DNA from: Capitella teleta
Lineage: Eukaryota > Annelida > Polychaeta > Capitellidae
Assembly: GCA_000328365.1 (NCBI GenBank)
Contig: KB311295.1
Location: forward strand, 9,590 to 73,589
Direction of reading: 5' to 3'
DNA length: 64,000 nt
A model generated the notes under the pieces. It was not told the DNA's origin, searched no databases, and saw only the letters and a program-made list of their open reading frames with translations. A program made the translations under genes and the position numbers. Below are positions 11,401 to 23,443 of the stretch, piece by piece; within the stretch, counting starts at the first letter, position 1; the number at the start of each line of letters is the position of its first letter.

Positions 11401-14400
11401 CGTTGATAATCTCTGGGAAGACGCCCTTCAGATCCTTATGGTTGTCAAGAACATGAAGCACAAGGTCGTTGCGTTCCTTGGCGTTGAACTCACAATAGGA
11501 ACAACACCAGCTTTCACGCGTGAAGTGCTTGTTTAGCAAATGTGCTCGCATAATGAGCACAGAATTAATGGCCTTCTGGCAGAGGGAGCATTCAAAGTGT
11601 TTGCCCGTCTCCACATAAAAGCGAGCAAGGCTCTGATCTGAGGGTTCCTTTCCATGGCGGTTAGCTATGGCGATCATAAGGCCACGCTTCTTGCCGGAGT
11701 GGTCACGATACTGGATCTTAACAGCCTTGTTGTGCTGGTTAGCCGAGGCACCGCGTGACTGAGAGTTCAGGAGCTTCACGCAGAGTGAGGCCAGAGTCGG
11801 CACCCGGCCACGAGGTGTGCGGGATGGATTGCTCTTGAGCAGCATGATCTTGGAGTTGGCAGACGCTTCGGGTGCTTTTGGCGCTGAAGCAGGAACGTCT
11901 GGCATGGTGGTCAGGTCGATGGTTGGCGCAGGATCAGGCAGGCGTGGGCCAATCTTCAAGATGACTTGCTTCTCCAGAGGATGAGCCTGTTTGACATGCG
12001 ACACCATGACATCCCTCTGGCCCACCATCATGGGACAGTACTGGCACTTCCACTTGGCAGGAGAGGCAGCCGGAGTGCTACAGCGGAGCATGGACGAGGA
12101 GTTGGAGATGACAGGGGAGGAGCCACTGGCGCCGGATGTGGAGGGTACAATGCTGTACGAAGTACGTGGACCTCCTGGTCTGGTTGAGTTTGCGACAGGT
12201 TGAAGGAGAACAGTGGTCTTGAACTGGTTAGGCTGAGCAGCAGGAGAGTGCTGCACAATTGCTCTGAAGTCATTGGGATCCCTACCAATCGCCCTGGCAG
12301 CCGCTGTAAGCACCTTCTGCTGGTAGGTGGACGACATGGAACTGGTTGGCACTGAGTTCACCAGGGTGGAGGGCACAGAGCGCGTCATAGAGGTCGAGGA
12401 CACGGTCAGGAGGCTCTGGCCAGGGGGCACGGTGCTTGCAGTGTTCGACAGGAGGATGTAAGGGGCACGAGGAGCAGCGGACCCCTGGTTGAGGGTGCGC
12501 AAATAAGCAGCATGCGTCTTCTCCACATGCTCAACCATCATCTTAGCGCTGTCTGTTTTCACGTGGCACTTGGGACAGCCATACAGCGCAGGCATGTTGC
12601 TGCCAGTGGCTGTCATGCGAGCAGCGTTGATCATTTCTCCAGCGGGGTGGGACTTGGTGTGCCGCAACATCACAGCACTGTCTTTGGTTTTGAATGAGCA
12701 CAAGTCACACGCATACACCAGAGCAGTGGTAGCAGTCTGGGCACTGCCAGTGGCGCTGATCCCGCGACCTCTGGAGGTCAATAGAGTTGGCCCAGATGAT
12801 GTGGTGCCTGGTCGAATGACCCTCACGTTGAGGCTTGGTTTAGGCAAGGGAGCTAGCACAGAGGGCGCTACGTCAACTGCACGCATTTTTGAGTCAAATG
12901 CCTCAGTGTCCTTTAGATTCTCTTCTCTGTGTTTTGGATCCAGGTATGCGAAACCGGCAAGAACTCTTGCACAGCTTGGGTGGTTCTCATATGTGTGTCT
13001 GACCAACTCAATGTGTGTAAGGAACTTCTTTTCGCACATACTACAGCCAAAGATGTGGTTGACCATGTGCTTCTGCAGAGCATCTAAGTTCTTGAGGCGC
13101 TTCTGACAAAAGTTGCACAAATACTCCTTCTCAATGACCTGCTGTGTGCCATTAGTGCCTGCCTTGAGCACCATGTACACCATTCCACACAGGCCGGTTT
13201 TGCCTTCACGAATGAACACTAGTCCTTTGCGCTCGTACATCGTGATCTTGCACCCCACAACTGCCAGAGAGCGTGGTACGTGATGCGTTTGTACAATGCA
13301 GTCATCTTCACCAATGTGGTGAGATGGTGTGATGTCAATGCTACTCTCCGCTGAGCATTCAATTTCATCGTCATCTACGCCTGCCTTCTCTTGACCATTG
13401 CTGCTAGTGGTCAGTGAACAAGTGACCGCTGGCACAGAATTGACAGCAGGCGACGTGAGGCAGGGGGTCGATAACTGGACAGTGTTAGCTACTGTTGTCT
13501 GATCGTTGTTGTCTTCGTCGTCGTCTTCAATGACCAGTGCTGTGTCCATGCTTTCACCGAGTGAGTCAACCAGTGCATCAGGCGTCTTGTCTGGTTCAGC
13601 ATCTGACACGACAGGAAAAAATATTGTAAATTTCTGCAATAAATTCATACATTGTGAAGAAGAGAATGAAAACTAAATTATATCTAGCATCAAACTGAAT
13701 CTCACCCTTCGCTTGTTCTGTATCTTCTTCTTGCTCCTTTTCTACATCAGACGTTGCACCTGAAAACGAACAAAAATTTGAATTAATTATAAGTAAATAA
13801 AATAACATCTTGCAAATTATGAGCCACAATCCATACGTGAATCATTTGAGAGATGCTCACCAGAATCAAGGGGCCCGTTGTGATTGCCAATAGCTTCTTC
13901 AGATTCCCTTGTCAGACCTGAAAAGAATTTCATCAATAATTTGAACTCTTCAGTGAATAGTCTTACTATCTTCTGATGATTGCTGCATTTCATTTGTTTC
14001 CATGTCTTCCTCTGTTCGTTTATCGGAATCTTCAAGATGACTCTGCTCTTCTTCAAGATGACTCTGCTCTTCTTCAAGATGACACTGCTCTTCTTCAAGA
14101 TGATTCTGCTTGTCATCAATATGATTCTGCTTGTCATCAATATGACTCTGCTCTTCATTGAGATGACTCTTGTTTTGTGGAAGATCAACTCGAGAGTTAC
14201 TTTCTTCTAGAGGATGACTTGGCTCTTCGTGAGAATGATTCTCCTTTTGAGGATCACTCTGCACTTTGTCAAAAAGACTCTCTTCTTGTTGACTCAGACA
14301 TGTGTCAAGATTAGGCTCTTCATAAAGATGACTCTCGTCTTGCAGATGACTCGGATCTTCTTCAAGATTACTTCCTTTTTGTTGATGACTATGACTCTCA

Positions 14401-15160
14401 TCTTGCGGATGATTAAGTTCCTCAAGATGACTCTCTTTCTGCTGACAACTCAGATGTTCATTAAGATCTTCTCCTGAATGCAGAATATCTTCATTTTTAG
14501 GTGGACTCTGAATGGAAGGAGATTGACTTGTTTCCTTTAGAAGATGACCCTCTCCTTGTGAAGAAGCTTCCTCTTCTTCAAGAAGTAGATTCTCTTCCTT
14601 TTGGGATAGACTCTCATTGACTGAAGAATGACTCTCCTCTTGAGGAGAATCATCATCACGTAGGAGATTTTCTTCATTATCAGATTGACTCTCTCCACAT
14701 TTGTCTTTACCATCACCAAGGTGACTTGCTTCATTTTCAGAATGACTCTCTTTCAGAGAATGACTCTCTCCTTCACCGAGATGACTTTCCACATGCGCAT
14801 GGTCTTCTTCCTTCTGGCAATGTTCTTCCTGTGGATTGACCTCATTCTTCGCAGAAGTGACCTCCTGAGCACCTTCGCCTTTTCCTCCATCCTTCTGTTC
14901 ATCAAGCGAGTCATTTATAACTTCTGAAATACAACAAATGAAATAAATTCCACATTCATTCCTCAGTAAAAATTGTCATACCAGCTGGAGCAGAAGCAGC
15001 AACAGACGCAGTCTCCATGTTGTCAGATGAAGACATCACTTCTGAAAGAAAGGATTTAAACTACATTAACCAGATCTGCATAAATTATTGATGTAGTGTT
15101 TTGCAGGATGAACCTAATTCACTTACCACTGGGTTTCGATCGAAACTCATCAATCTCCAT
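8480..15160 (-). CDS. Large multi-C2H2 zinc-finger protein, about 2,094 aa
   Basis: Probable nuclear DNA- or chromatin-binding protein. Six coding exons with matching phases: 15160-15127, 15041-14982, 14923-13967, 13917-13861, 13759-13706 and 13602-8480. The start (MEIDEFRSKPS) is the first ATG after a good acceptor near 15187, so at least one untranslated exon lies upstream. Exon 3 encodes 318 residues dominated by Glu, Ser, His and Gln with ESH and SHLEEEQ-type repeats. The 5.1-kb last exon holds about 15 C2H2-like fingers from about residue 548 to 1920 (for example YLCNFC...HMVNH, YACDLC...HTKSH, YQCSYC...HVVAVH). They are widely spaced and lack the TGEKP linkers of tandem arrays. Pro/Lys-rich linkers follow, then a Ser/Asp-rich acidic tail near the C-terminus. 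The layout recalls long chromatin-associated zinc-finger proteins such as ZNF462, but I do not recognise a specific orthologue. Confidence 0.88.
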
Positions 15161-16559
15161 GGCAACAAATCATGTGAACAGGAAAACTGCAACAAAAAAG
15201 AGCGGAGGTGAAGTGAATGACGACATTTCACGTACCATACATGAGGAGAGGGCATCACATTAGCTCTGCGAGGGACTTTGACCGCTTTGGTCTTTGATCG
15301 ATTGACCTGTTGGAAGTATCTGCAGAAAAATATAACCGTAAATCAATGAAGTTGTACTTCAGTTCCTAATGATTCAAATACATAAATCAGTCTCAAAACA
15401 TTGTTATGCACAAAAAACACTAAAATTTCCCCAGCATCCTATTCTCGCTGAGTTCACAATAATAGTCAGTCACGAATTCATGATCCACAAAAACAATATT
15501 GATCTACATAACAACTGTCAATCAATTAAATCCTTTACATTTTATTCGCAAACCCGTTCAAGCGTAAAAAAATTAAACTACGCAGCCTCGGTTCCAATTC
15601 AATCAGATCTTAGTCTAACAGCTTCTGTTTTTTCAGGGACTCAAAATTAATAAATTATCTTCCATCCTGATGTTCCACGTTCACATTACACTGACATTAG
15701 GCTAATTAAGGTCAAATGACATCACACCCGCTGACAACTGCACAGAGGGTTATCACTATTTATCACAACATTATTTTAACTATATTTTCGTGATTTAAGG
15801 ATTATTTTTGCCTTTCTCACTGCATCTTTTTCTTTGTAATCAAGCGCACGTAATGATTCCCCTTTGCTGAGTTTGCATCTCAGCGTGTCGTTTACACATG
15901 TCATTAGAATATTTGTTCAGCAAAAGTCAATTCCACAATCAACAAAACACATAACATAAATGTTACAACAAAGGAGACAAAGTGAGTTAATGTATTAATT
16001 GGGACGAGAATGACTATCTTATCTGCTAATGTTTCACTGACCGAGCATCATCATCATGTTGATAAAAAGTATAAGTAATAACTGATACAGTGACAGCCCT
16101 AAGTAGTAAAGTAGTAACTCAGTGTCTGAATTGCTTTACCTCTGCGACTGAACTAGCTTACTGAGAGTAAGACTATAAATGTCAATTTGAATTCAGTTGA
16201 GTTGTTGAATAGATGAAGATATTTAGATTGGTACCATAATCATCATGATGTGCCTGTGTAATGATAAACTAGTTAAAAGTTCCAAGATTTATTGATAATC
16301 ATCTAAAATTTGAACTCATTGATTGAATCATCATGATTGATCGATTGAATGACTGATCAGTGATTACATTGAATGAATAGATCTGTTGATTGATAAATTA
16401 ATATTCATTGATCCGATTTTCCAGTTGAGGAAATTCAACTTTCGGTTTCGCTGACAACCAGGTTAGATAAATATTCAGTGCGAAGGAAGGCCTGATAATA
16501 ACCGAATAAGAAGCAGAAGCCAGCCTCCAACGACTGCGCACAGCGGCTGCAGCAGCAGA

Positions 16560-16740
16560 GCAGCCGGGAGGAGGCCATTTTGATGTAAGCGCCAAAAGCG
16601 TTGCGAGCAGGAAGCGGCATGTCGTCACAGGCCGCGCGGAGGAACCGCCCCGAAATATCCGCCATTGACGTCAAAACAACCCAAATCGTACGCGGATGAC
16701 GTTGTCAACACCACAAACCTGACTAATTTCCAAGAGGAAA
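16560..16740 (-). promoter_or_regulatory. Probable promoter and first exon of the zinc-finger gene
   Basis: This GC- and CpG-rich stretch, unlike the AT-rich surroundings, reads on the minus strand as a CRE-like TGACGTCA followed by AATGGCGG and, further on, AAAATGGCC. YY1-type ATGGC motifs just downstream of start sites are typical of housekeeping promoters. It lies about 1.5 kb upstream of the zinc-finger start codon, with a good splice acceptor just before that ATG. The first-exon donor was not identified. Confidence 0.5.
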
Positions 16741-17035
16741 AGCGAACAAAGTCATTCGAAGCATAATAATAGTCTCGGGAGCTCTCGTGTCTTTGTACGC
16801 ATGCGCGGGATTCGGCGAGATCGTGACGTAATCTCGACTCGGACGCGCCTGGCGGTCGTCTTGCGAACTAGCGCGCGCGGTGACCGAATCATGCATGAGT
16901 CCGGATTTGCATGATCTGGATTTCATCTCGATTATTATGATATTTAGAAAGGGAGGGGGGTTCCAGGTGACCGCTGATGCTCGGAATCGGAGAATATATG
17001 GCACATTTCTCGGTAGCTGGCAATCATGTAATGAT

Positions 17036-17245
17036 TACCGCACGTGGCAGCCTCGATCTGTTATACACTTCCGGAGTTCCTGGCGTGAATACTCGTCAAG
17101 TACGTGTATAGTTCTTGTCATACTTGCGTCGCAATCCTGGGGCCAACTGATTATGTCATGCAATAACGATCCATGCGTATGCATGGCATTATTAATTGGC
17201 ATTGTTCAGATTATATCTGCGGTCACGTGGTTGGTCACGTGGGCG
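17036..17245. promoter_or_regulatory. Cluster of CACGTG E-boxes
   Basis: CACGTGGC occurs at 17041 in part form, and two full TCACGTG sites lie at 17223-17229 and 17234-17240, followed by further CGTG and ACGTCA cores up to about 17272. Tandem TCACGTG sites are bound by MITF/TFE-, USF- or MYC-type bHLH-zip factors. The target gene is not clear. Confidence 0.4.
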
Positions 17246-17960
17246 ACGTGGCTCCGTACGTGCTACGTCAATGGTAACGCCTTAATCGTAGAGGATTAAT
17301 TCTTATTGCTCGAATTTGTTGCAGGGGAGTTAATTAACCCATCTAAGCGTAAACTCGGCTTACTTGGTGTTCTGGACATGTTATTGTGGATACGGGGTAA
17401 AGCTTATGACACAATTAGAACGATCACCTTAGATTTTAGCGGGGTTCCTTGAGAGTTTGTTCAAAGGAAATTCTCGTTGTCTGTGTAAATTGTTTCTGAT
17501 GATGGCACATAATAATAAGTTTTTGAAAAATGCCAACGTGGGTTGGCTGGATCCCCTTATACATTGTATATCGTATAAGGTTCCGTAGCTATGACATCAT
17601 GCAGCCGAACATGTATAAATAAGTATGTCATAAAATTGTTTATGTCTTTGCGATTCAGTAAATCGATGTATTAATATTCTATTACGATGAAATTAATATG
17701 CAAGTTTCTTGCATGTACAAATGCTTATCTGCAATTCGATCGGATATAAGAATTTGAAATGATTTATATTTTAAGACATAACAGAAGACAAATGCGTGCT
17801 TTACTAACTTTAGAAACCCGACCGTTTTGTTATGTTTAATTCTTATTGCAGTTATCGGGTATGCTCTTAACTATGATTGCACTATGTTTTTATATTGCCT
17901 TGTGCATAATTATGTGGTTTATTACATGGGTTCCTATCATAAGAGGTGCGACATAAATGT

Positions 17961-18004
17961 TCCGGAAGTAACGAGATAACGTGACTGCTGGCGCCATTTT
18001 GCTT
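17961..18004. promoter_or_regulatory. ETS plus YY1 promoter-like module
   Basis: CCGGAAGTAAC, an ETS site, is followed within 30 bp by GGCGCCATTTTGC, the reverse of a YY1 site. The pair is typical of ubiquitous promoters. In this orientation the YY1 motif fits a minus-strand transcript, but no gene is seen immediately to the left. Confidence 0.35.
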
Positions 18005-18492
18005 CCAAATCGCTTGAGCGCCAAAGGCATCTAGCTGCGTTTGTTGAAAGTTTGTGGCGCATTATCGATCTAAATTAATAGCTCTTGTTAAAATATGTTA
18101 CATAAATAGATTAATATATTACTAAAAGATCTCTTGTTTATTAGCTTGCGTATGCATTCGATTGTCTGTTAGCTTTGATGCATTCGATTATCGATCTTTC
18201 TATGTTTCTATGGTATGTTCTACATGTATATATGTAGCATTCATTGGTGATTGTTCACATCTACGTAATGTCATTGAAACGCGTTTTTTAACAGCTTCAG
18301 CTGAAGAGGGCGTGAAATAATTGCGAAATGATATTATGTCATGTCAGGACATGTCATGTGATAACACAATTTCACAAATCTACACAATTCTACACAATTT
18401 CACATGCATGTTATTTTAAGGCGCTTCGGGGTATCGTTATGTGGGGTGTACGCACAAATGTAAATATATTGCAGTGATCAAGAAATCCAGAT

Positions 18493-18870
18493 ATATCCTT
18501 ATTCTATATCCTTATTCTATATCCTTATTCTATATCCTTATTCTATATCCTTATTCTATATCCTTATTCTATATCCTTATTCGATATCCTTATTCTATAT
18601 CCTTATTCTATATCCTTATTCTATATCCTTATTCTATATCCTTATTCTATATCCTTATTCTATATCCTTATTCTATATCCTTATTCTATATCCTTATTCT
18701 ATATCCTTATTCTATATCTTTATTCTATATCCTTATTCTATATCCTTATTCTATATCGTTATTCTATATCCTTATTCTATATCCTTATTCTATATCCTTA
18801 TTCTATATCCTTATTCTATATCCTTATTCGATATCCTTATTCTATATCCTTATTCTATATCCTTATTCTA
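18493..18870. repeat. 13-bp minisatellite, about 29 copies
   Basis: A nearly perfect tandem array of the 13-bp unit TATATCCTTATTC with only a few substitutions (for example TTCGATA and TATCTTTA variants). Because 13 is not a multiple of 3, all frames stay open across 39-bp super-units. This produces a long artificial reading frame that is not a gene. Confidence 0.95.
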
Positions 18871-18904
18871 CATGCATACAAACATACCGACAAATAATAC
18901 GACA

Positions 18905-21045
18905 TTAAGCAGGTCTATGATTAAGGTGTGCAATGTACTAATGAAGTGTGTGCACATGTCATTACGTGACATTATAATGCTATTTTCATGAAATATAACA
19001 GGATATTGATCAGATTCTCCTCTAGTGTTCTATTGAAGAAATATGGACAGATTCGGCGTTCATTTCACAGCATTCACAGGATGCAAATGATGGTGAAATG
19101 AAGATCAGACCAAACAGTGTCATTGTTGTATGCACTGATCAACCTTATGACCGACGTTTCTATTGGTTATGTCGTCGGAAAGTGGGTCACGGGTTTTGCA
19201 TTAATAGTGCATGCCCGAGGGCTTGTGTTCACTTATTCATGTATAAAGTGAGTTTCAGTGGCCAAGCAATATGGCTTAATTGTGATTGGTCAAAACGTGA
19301 CCTACTTACGTTGAGGTTACCCATCATGAGTGACTGGAGAAACAAAACTTGTTGTTCAATATTGTACATGTATTTCAGAAATGAGGTTATGTGATCACTC
19401 TTCGAATACTAGTAGTCAAGTGTGTGGATATCAGCCTTGTATATCAGTACAGCTCATCTAGATAATATCAGCCTATACAGTATACTTACGTAGCATGGTA
19501 GTTTGCAATTACATAGAAGTACTAATTGAATATACTGCTTCAATGTAGGCGGACAGAGTATTTGAGGCCCGTTCGTCCATTGGTAGATGTTGCTTGACCA
19601 CGACGTTCATGGAGTTTTCTCAAATACTTTTATTTTAATTCTCTTTTTTTTTCCCATCTCTCTCCAAATATCCCTAAATACTCTATAGTATCAACATCTG
19701 AAAGATTACGCAGCTGCTACATAATTATTTGAAGTCAGCAGAAATCAACATCCGGTGGGATCGCCATGAGAACAACCCCTGCCTTGCATGCCACAACCCG
19801 TGTCGTTTCATTTTTCGATCGAAAATCAAGAGTGCTTTAAATTTGAATTGTTATAGCGGTGGAGGATTTCACGTGACAAAGATGCAGGTACCACTGTCGA
19901 TGTGAGGAGTATTCTGATCTGGGAATATCTGGCATTTTATCTGCCGCTCCGATATGGAAGAAACAAAGGCGTTCGTCAACGGCGTCAACGGTCGCCGGGC
20001 CGGTCAGATGAGTCGGTTATGCAACAACATGCACCGGGTGAGTCGAAGGAAACGCATTGTTGATGTTCGTACGCATTGCTCGGGGAATTATATGGATTCG
20101 TGGCGCTAATGATAATAATAATACTATTAATATTGGACAATTGGTCAGCGATTGTGATTAGTGAGTGAGCATTCGTGGGTTCCTCTCTCGTTAATAAGAG
20201 CGATACAACTGTTGTATATAACAACATGTATATATTCAATCAAACGGCCATAATTTTACTATTGTTATTATGACATCATAAATTCTTATCAGCTGACTGA
20301 TAACCCATCTGGTACACTGATAAAGGATAATATATTGTTTTGGGTTTTTTTGTATCCCATTTTAGATAATCTGGAACTCTCGGTGGACCCAAGTTAACTC
20401 ATTAACAGATTAGGTTATATTATATTTATACGTTTGTCACAATGCCTGAGGGTATTGCTACATGTAAGATCACGTATTTCATAGCATAACGGCTGTAGAA
20501 TCAATGTCCCATTACATAGACACATAGACACAGAGCAATACATAATTATACGTGATTGAATTTATCATGTATGTACTGTATTTAATGTATTGATCAATGT
20601 TATAACATTTTTATTATCCGCCATCAGATCATTATATAAAATGATTCATACCAATATTTTGTCCTGATTATTCTACACTTTGACCTCATACATTCTGTGT
20701 CCAACTTGCTTGAGTCGCGACCGACCCACACGAAAAGCACTCTACAGCATGCTCTCCGCTACAGCATCATGGCCCCCGGGACGTGTTTCACTAACAGATC
20801 TTACACTTAATCATACAAAGTGTGATTCATAAGTAATTATGTTATATATTATATATAATTATATATCAATGTTTATTTCACACAAAGACATACTGGTGCA
20901 CATCAATAAGAAAGGAAAGAAAAGGGAAGACCATGATAGTTAGTATAAGTTATATATATAACCAATTGAAAATATATTTTCAGCTCTCATGAAGTTGGTT
21001 TCATATACGTATTGAAATAACCAATATATTCTGAAGCAGCAAATT
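18905..21045. other. Gene-free spacer
   Basis: AT-rich, with many stop codons and no recognised exon, RNA gene or transposon coding remnant. Confidence 0.4.
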
Positions 21046-21050
21046 CCGTG

Positions 21051-21215
21051 TTTTGTTTTTGTTTGTTTTTGTTTGTTTGTTTTTTTTTGCTTTTTGTTTG
21101 TTTGTTAGTTTTTTTTTTTTGGTCAGATTACCTGTCTCATTCTGTGCGACTCAGAGTCAGTCAGTTTTTATTTTTTATTTATTTATTTATGTATTTATTT
21201 ATTTATCTATTTTTT
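21051..21215. repeat. T-rich and (TTTA)n low-complexity tract
   Basis: TTTG-rich runs near 21051-21120 are followed by TTTA/TTTG tetranucleotide repeats near 21166-21211. This is simple sequence, not coding. Confidence 0.85.
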
Positions 21216-21247
21216 TGTTGTTGCCCGATTACATGTCCACATGCACA

Positions 21248-21379
21248 TGTAATTAACTGTGCAAGGCAAGACAAAGTCCACGATAATTATTGACCCCGTT
21301 TGAGTCACACTGACTGAGTCTGTGTGACTCAAACAGGATCAACAATTATCGTTGACTTTGACTTGCACAGTTAATTACA
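21248..21379. repeat. 132-bp foldback with arms of about 60 bp
   Basis: The left arm (21248-21310) pairs with the right arm (21322-21379) around an 11-nt loop. The arms differ by about five substitutions and one 5-nt insertion in the left arm. The ends are TGTAATTAACTGTGCAAG and its complement. It could be a foldback MITE, or could give a long hairpin RNA if transcribed. Confidence 0.8.
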
Positions 21380-22489
21380 TTATGGCAATACGGATTGTGA
21401 AACCAAAAACAAGTAAAAACGACTTCAGCAGTGAGTTTGGTTTTAAATGGTGGCTGGTTCATGTTTTATCTGTGGATCACTGTTCATTGTTGGAGGTGGT
21501 TTCTCTGGGCAATTCCTGCAGCGGATCTCGTTCTGATGCATGTGGTGTAAGTGTACATAAAAAATAAACTATTGTTCATTCTATATCGAGGGCGCTGAAC
21601 CTCTGATTCCGATTCGTGGAATATTAGTGCATTAATTAAGAATTCAAGTCACCCCTGAGCATCGGGTAATTACCGTAATTGACAAGTGAATAGAGAGAGA
21701 GAGTCAGAGACTCTGCAGACTATGCAATATGTTCTATTTAGTGATCACATTGAGCAGGGGAATGTATCGATCGAAACAATGCCGGCATAAAAACCAATAA
21801 TAAATTATTATGAAGGACCCTGTCACCATGGCAACCAGTGGCGGCGCCTCGAGGCCAGAGACAGTTGTGCCAGAGATGTGTTTTCCTCGGAGGCAGATTG
21901 TTCTACCTGAACCACCTGCACCAATTTAGACATCACTTTAATCACGCATGTGCACCTGTTCTGCATGCATCTTCGTCTTCCGTTTCATTCTGCACTCCTA
22001 CTTGGGCGATTGTTCAGAAATCACATCGATCGAATGGATTGCATTGTGGTTCGTCCATAATAATTATGACTTCGTCCTTTCTGCAGCTGATTTTGTTCAT
22101 TACATAAAGACATGTACATAGAAATAGATTAAATGACAGGTACCTTAAAGATTGTGCAATGGTATCACTCCTGGAATGCAATTAAGGGTCTTATGTAATA
22201 CGCTCTCTTGTGATGAATCTTGTGATTAACTTGTGCAGGGAATTCCATGACTAACTGACAACTGTGCGTGCATATTTTAGACCGTTATACCTTGGAATGT
22301 TTAACGTGCAAATGATGAAAATCATGAAATACTTGTAGGTTGTGTGCAATGTTGTACGCAGTGTGCGATCTTCATCATGTATAGCTATTTTATCACGTTT
22401 TAATTTTCAAAACAGTTTGGTTCCAGTTAGCAATGAGTTACAATTATTGATTACATAATATTCTCATTTTCCGCTTGCAGAAGCAGATC

Positions 22490-23443
22490 ATGCGGCTTTT
22501 GGCGTTTGGCGTCTGTTGTGCTGTGCTTGTCGTCCTCGTCAACTCCGCCATCCACGCCTCAGATGGAGGCCCCGTCTACGCCGTCCTCAACCAGGTCGCC
22601 GTCTCCAAACCCACGACGTGCGACCCGGACACGGACTTCCGCATCGATCCGTCAAGGGCCCCACCAGCATCATCGGACGCGCTGCCCGTCCCGAACATTG
22701 TGCATTATATTTGGTATCACAACAAACCGGTGAAACTAAAGTTCTTCCACATGCTTTCCATGCTGAGCGCAGAGAAGTACCTCAAACCGGACATCATCTA
22801 CTTTCACACCGACTTTGAACCAGTCGGAGAATACTGGGAGCAAGCCAAGAGGAACCTCACCAAACTGCAAGTGGTCCATCGCAAACCCACCACCTGCCTA
22901 TTTGGGGAACCCATCAAGAACCCCGTCTGGGGAACATCACAGAGCAACGTCGATCGTCTGGTTGTTTTGATGGAGTACGGAGGCATCTACCTCGATCTGG
23001 ACGTGCTCATTGTACAATCCTTCGACCCTCTGCGCAAGTACCCGTGCACTCTCGGACTGGAGAGCCCGGTAAAAATTTGTGGCAGCATTATCATATCTGC
23101 TCCCGATTCTGTGTTTGTGAAATTATGGGTGGAGCATTTTATATTTGATTACCAAATATGGACGTGGGCATACAACACGGGCCGTGTGCCCACAGATCTC
23201 GCCCGTCGCTACCCAAATCTCGTTCACATGGAGGAGGATCGATTGGAGAAACCGAACGGGGATGAAATTGAGAAGATATGGGGTAATGAACATTTTGACT
23301 GGCGGCACAATTACGCCGTTCATTTGCTGTGGCGGACGTGGAAATCACACAATTTGTTCATTGTTGAGGAGCCGGATTTCAACTTCATCAAAACCGACAA
23401 CAGTTCCTTCAGCCAAATGGCCCGCCGCATTCTTTATCAATGA
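22490..23443 (+). CDS. Type II membrane glycosyltransferase, DXD family (GT32-like), 317 aa
   Basis: Predicted Golgi sugar transferase using a nucleotide-sugar donor; the substrate is unknown. The CDS is a single uninterrupted exon. A hydrophobic segment at residues about 2-22 (MRLLAFGVCCAVLVVLV) is a signal anchor. The catalytic part includes the VPNIVHYIW strand, the block SNVDRLVVLMEYGGIYLDLD with the metal-binding DLD motif, and the ICGSIIISAP segment. These are the hallmarks of the Gly_transf_sug / alpha-1,4-glycosyltransferase-like group common in invertebrates. A splice acceptor (TTCCGCTTGCAG) lies 9 bp before the ATG, so a noncoding exon probably exists upstream. The first ATG after it was chosen because it starts the hydrophobic anchor. 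Confidence 0.85.
   Translation: MRLLAFGVCCAVLVVLVNSAIHASDGGPVYAVLNQVAVSKPTTCDPDTDFRIDPSRAPPASSDALPVPNIVHYIWYHNKPVKLKFFHMLSMLSAEKYLKPDIIYFHTDFEPVGEYWEQAKRNLTKLQVVHRKPTTCLFGEPIKNPVWGTSQSNVDRLVVLMEYGGIYLDLDVLIVQSFDPLRKYPCTLGLESPVKICGSIIISAPDSVFVKLWVEHFIFDYQIWTWAYNTGRVPTDLARRYPNLVHMEEDRLEKPNGDEIEKIWGNEHFDWRHNYAVHLLWRTWKSHNLFIVEEPDFNFIKTDNSSFSQMARRILYQ

Noticed and set aside
9378-13106. Several plus-strand frames of 60-180 codons opposite the zinc-finger exon
   Set aside because: They are antisense shadows of a GC-rich coding exon with clear C2H2 motifs on the minus strand.
18441-18908. 155-codon frame rich in Tyr, Ile, Leu and Ser
   Set aside because: It is a by-product of the 13-bp tandem repeat, whose 39-bp super-unit has no stop.
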